From: Actinomycetes bacterium
GTDB taxonomy: Bacteria > Actinomycetota > Thermoleophilia > Solirubrobacterales > Solirubrobacteraceae
NCBI GenBank assembly: GCA_021792455.1
Contig: JAJYUP010000014.1
Location: forward strand, 1 to 42,968
Length of the DNA stretch: 42,968 nucleotides
Direction: 5' to 3'
Below are positions 40,523 to 42,968 of the stretch, one piece after another (position 1 is the first letter of the stretch; each line of letters begins with the position of its first letter). Below the pieces are notes generated by a model that was not told the origin of the DNA, did no database searches, and saw only the letters and a program-made list of their open reading frames with translations. The position numbers were made by a program, and so were the translations under genes.

Positions 40523-40554
40523 ATGCAAGCCTTACAACGTTGCAAGGCGTGCAT
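40523..40554. promoter_or_regulatory. Nested palindrome related to the PadR operator
   Basis: ATGCA-a-GCCTT-a-CAACGTTG-c-AAGGC-g-TGCAT, a 32-bp dyad with only the lower-case pairs unmatched. It shares CTTACA-x-CGTTG and the flanking GCAAG/TGCA with the palindrome at 38691-38730. It lies 103 bases upstream of the secreted-protein start at 40657, so that gene may belong to the same PadR regulon. Confidence 0.7.
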
Positions 40555-40656
40555 TGTGCGCGCACTCGACCTCGTCCATGATGCGCCGTGCCCGCCACGC
40601 ACCCGCGGGCCAGAGGATGCCCGATCGGGGGAAACGAGACAGCAGGAGGGGTGGAG

Positions 40657-41547
40657 ATGCACCACAGAGCAGCGAGGTTCGGTGGCGAGCGGCGCGGCGA
40701 GGCGGAACCTCGCGGCGCCAGTGGGCGGGCCGCCCGCCGGTGGGGATCTGCCGTCGCAGACGCGCTGCCCCGTCTGCCCCAGGCGAGGCCGATCCTCTGC
40801 TTTCTCGCGCTCGCCCCGGTCCTCGGCGCCGATGAGGCGCTCGCAAGCCTTGCGTCCCTGCGCAGCGGCACCGCGCGCGCTGCGCATCGCTCGCACGCGG
40901 CGCGCGCAAGATACGAAAAAATACAATGCAAAACCACCTCAGGCAGCGGCAAGCTCGAAGGCGGCAGTCCCGGCAAGGTGCGCCTCGAATCCGAGAAATA
41001 CACCGAATGTGCTGGCGCGCCGTGCGAGGTCGTGAACAAAGCGACTACGCAGGACCCCAACATCAAAGGCGAACCAGTGCGGGAAACATCAACCGAACGT
41101 AAAGCACTCGTCAAGTTCGTCGGCGCGGGCGCTGGTCAGCTTTACGTGAAAATCAAGCTGGAAGGCCTTTTCTGCTCAGCTAAAGCACCCGTTGCCGGTG
41201 AAGTTCTGGGGCGGCTGTTGCCCGCGGCGGCAGAAGTCGCCAAAGGCGAACTTGTATGCCCGGACCCCGCACTCACAAAATACTGGACCACCGACACCGC
41301 CAGCGGCGGCGGCAAATGCGTTGCCCCCACAACGCGGGAGGAACATAACATCAAACAAATCGCCTACAACGCAAAAGCAGCAACGTACCACGCCGAGGAA
41401 GAAGTGGAACTAGTTAGCAAAGAAGTGGTCGGCGTTTTCCAAGCGCCAAGACCTGTTAGATACGATCTAGTGCAAACGGGCGGGCGCGGGATGCCGCGTC
41501 CCGCGCCCGCCCCACGCACAGTATGCCGTCGCCGCACCGTGCGCTGA
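40657..41547 (+). CDS. Secreted protein, unrecognised
   Basis: 296 residues from ATG 40657, which has an excellent ribosome site (AGGAGGGG, 5 bases away). The Arg-rich N terminus is followed by a signal-peptide-like core (ARPILCFLALAPVLGADEALA). The mature part starts near YEKIQCKTTSGSGKLEGG and contains several Cys, with CAGAPCEVVN, GQLYVKIKLEGLFCSAKAPV and KGELVCPDPALTKYW segments. The pattern resembles small Cys-containing secreted proteins of Solirubrobacterales, but I cannot name a family. From about 40.9 kb, within the gene, base composition falls sharply. The last 20 residues are read across a strong hairpin (41478-41512), so the natural end may lie earlier. Confidence 0.6.
   Translation: MHHRAARFGGERRGEAEPRGASGRAARRWGSAVADALPRLPQARPILCFLALAPVLGADEALASLASLRSGTARAAHRSHAARARYEKIQCKTTSGSGKLEGGSPGKVRLESEKYTECAGAPCEVVNKATTQDPNIKGEPVRETSTERKALVKFVGAGAGQLYVKIKLEGLFCSAKAPVAGEVLGRLLPAAAEVAKGELVCPDPALTKYWTTDTASGGGKCVAPTTREEHNIKQIAYNAKAATYHAEEEVELVSKEVVGVFQAPRPVRYDLVQTGGRGMPRPAPAPRTVCRRRTVR
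41478..41512 (+). terminator. Strong GC hairpin
   Basis: Perfect 14-bp stem GGGCGGGCGCGGGA/TCCCGCGCCCGCCC with a 7-base loop. It overlaps the last codons of the secreted-protein frame and precedes the next gene by 84 bases. No T-run. It stands out in otherwise less GC-rich DNA. Confidence 0.65.
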
Positions 41548-41595
41548 CGCTGACGCCCAATGGTCACCCACGTAACCGGAAAGTAACATCATCCA

Positions 41596-42968
41596 ATGCA
41601 TACACTGCGCAAAACCCCTCACGCACTGTCGCATCTAATACCGCTGTCGCTCGTTGCGCTGGGATCGGTCCTTTTGACCTCACTGTGCGCTCCTCGGTCT
41701 GCGCTCGCGAGTACGGGAGGCTGCCCCAATAGCGCCCTCGTCGGTGAGCGAGGATATCTTCCGAACTGCCGCGCGTACGAACTCGTATCACCAACCTTCA
41801 CGTCGGGCTTCATTGTAGGTCAGACGACCAGGCCTCCACTCCGCTCTCCAAATGGCCTGCGGGTCATCGCGGAAAGTGCAGGTTCGTTCAGTGGCGATGA
41901 AAGCGGCGTCGTGTTTTCGAAACTGTACCAGATGGAACGCAAAATGACGAGCAGCGGGTGGACAACGACCGCGATTACGCCGCCGGCATCTTTTCACCCA
42001 AACAGCCCACTGACCTTTGTCGACGCCAGCTCGACACTAGATAAGACCCTATGGGCGGAAATCATTCCGGCTGGAGCGCCTCCCGAAACCCTTCGCGCTT
42101 TCTATACGCGGGACTCCACCGGGAGGTTAGAAGAAGTCGGACCCATCGTGGCGAAAACCACGGTATTGCAGAGTAACCCCAGACATTATCAGAACAACTG
42201 GCAATATGAAGGAAGCTCGACAGATCTGCAGACCGTTTTTTACAGCGTTGAACGGGGGAGCGTACTCGAAGAAGCGCGCGCAATCGGGGAAGGCAACGGC
42301 AGTCGGGTTACAAATCCTTTGTGGCCCGGGGATACCACTATTGAGGGAGGATCGCTTTACGAGTACGTGGGAACTAAAAATACTGAACCGACGCTTGTCG
42401 GCGTCAGACAGCAGCCCACGGGGGGCCTGCACAGAAACGAAAACGCGGAGCTGATTTCCCAGTGCGGCGTAATGCTCGGCTCAAGAGCGGACAAGTACAA
42501 TGCGGTGGCGGCGTCCGGTGAGCGGGTGTTTTTCACGGCCGAGCCAAGATGCGAACAAAGGGGTTACGTCAAGAATCCCGCCACCGGTGAATACGAACTC
42601 AAGACGTTTACAGGCGCAGGGCCGGAAGTTGCGGAATTGTGGGCGCGGCAGGCCTACGAACCGGCCGTGCCGATCTCTGAGCCGTCGAAGGAGGACTGTC
42701 CCGAATGCCAAACGTCTGGCGAAACGCCGCTGCACGAAGCGGTGTTTCAGGGTGCGTCGGCCAATGGCGAAAAGGTGTTTTTCCTTACTGAACAGGAACT
42801 GTTGAGGGGCCAAACGGGCCTGAATCTTTACGAGTATAACTTCGGTGTAAACGCCGGACAGACGCGCATAAGCCTTGTGTCCATGGGCTCCAGCGAACCG
42901 CGCGTACAGGGCGTGGTGCGGGTCGCCGAGAACGGAGCGCGGGTGTACTTTGTCGCGGAAGGCGTGCT
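41596..42968 (+). CDS. Large TolB-like exoprotein, 5' part (runs off the window)
   Basis: An open frame from ATG 41596 to the window end, 457 codons with no stop. The signal peptide is MHTLRKTPHALSHLIPLSL to SALA. The mature protein begins GCPNSALVGERGYLPNCRAYELVSP, a signature I associate with Thermoleophilia exoproteins. Propeller-like strands follow (SANGEKVFFLTEQEL, AASGERVFFTAEP, AENGARVYFVAEG, each followed by a beta turn), as in WD40/TolB-like repeats. It is the same type as the second half of the protein at 7145-11110. Codon use (ATA, TTA, CTA, AAA, GAA) is unlike the rest of the window, suggesting transfer or a different genomic context. Function unknown. Confidence 0.82.
   Translation, partial: MHTLRKTPHALSHLIPLSLVALGSVLLTSLCAPRSALASTGGCPNSALVGERGYLPNCRAYELVSPTFTSGFIVGQTTRPPLRSPNGLRVIAESAGSFSGDESGVVFSKLYQMERKMTSSGWTTTAITPPASFHPNSPLTFVDASSTLDKTLWAEIIPAGAPPETLRAFYTRDSTGRLEEVGPIVAKTTVLQSNPRHYQNNWQYEGSSTDLQTVFYSVERGSVLEEARAIGEGNGSRVTNPLWPGDTTIEGGSLYEYVGTKNTEPTLVGVRQQPTGGLHRNENAELISQCGVMLGSRADKYNAVAASGERVFFTAEPRCEQRGYVKNPATGEYELKTFTGAGPEVAELWARQAYEPAVPISEPSKEDCPECQTSGETPLHEAVFQGASANGEKVFFLTEQELLRGQTGLNLYEYNFGVNAGQTRISLVSMGSSEPRVQGVVRVAENGARVYFVAEGV

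Overview
The window looks like chromosomal DNA from a high-GC actinobacterium, most likely class Thermoleophilia (Solirubrobacterales). The grounds are the very GC-rich third codon positions, frequent GTG starts, dense 4-base ATGA/GTGA gene overlaps, and large exoproteins with a 'LPDGRVYEQVSP' or 'LPNCRAYELVSP' motif, which I associate with that class. The genus is not determinable by eye.

Layout. (1) 0.5-7.0 kb: a plus-strand cassette of a PadR regulator, a degenerate ABC ATPase, a canonical LolD/MacB-type ATPase and a large FtsX-type permease, followed by a DUF2600 (YtpB-like terpene cyclase family) protein. (2) 7.1-14.8 kb: two coupled genes for giant secreted proteins, one NHL/TolB-like propeller and one with repeated Cys modules. 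(3) 15.0-16.6 kb: two tandem, nearly identical Uma2-type nuclease genes. (4) 16.7-17.7 kb: a secreted G1-type (eqolisin) peptidase. (5) 17.8-23.9 kb: class II glutamine amidotransferase, IclR regulator, then a sugar-type ABC importer (ATPase, permease, lipoprotein) behind a 15-bp palindrome. (6) 24.0-25.2 kb: a secreted TIM-barrel-like protein and tRNA-Arg(ACG). (7) about 25.6-32.6 kb: an accessory island of toxin-antitoxin or defence character. It holds a minimal nucleotidyltransferase with a winged-helix partner, DUF3800 with a double winged-helix partner, a three-gene cluster ending in a PIN-like gene broken by one in-frame TAG, and a truncated DUF4411 toxin. Its flanks look damaged: a truncated COG4705-type membrane gene on the left and a chimeric secreted-protein gene on the right. 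(8) 32.5-38.7 kb, minus strand: a second copy of the PadR/degenerate ATPase/ATPase/permease cassette, with two secreted proteins added at the end of the operon. (9) 38.9-40.4 kb: two VapBC modules. (10) 40.6 kb to the end: a secreted protein and the 5' part of a large TolB-like exoprotein, in DNA visibly poorer in GC than the rest.

Two themes link the regions. The exporter cassette occurs twice in opposite orientation, each time pairing an intact ATPase with one that has lost key motifs. In addition, unrelated short tandem repeats (units of 14-63 bp) sit at the ends or junctions of at least ten loci. Inside reading frames their unit lengths are mostly multiples of three, and between genes they are not. 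The second cassette has a large palindromic operator that recurs upstream of the secreted-protein gene at 40.66 kb, which suggests one PadR regulon covering both.
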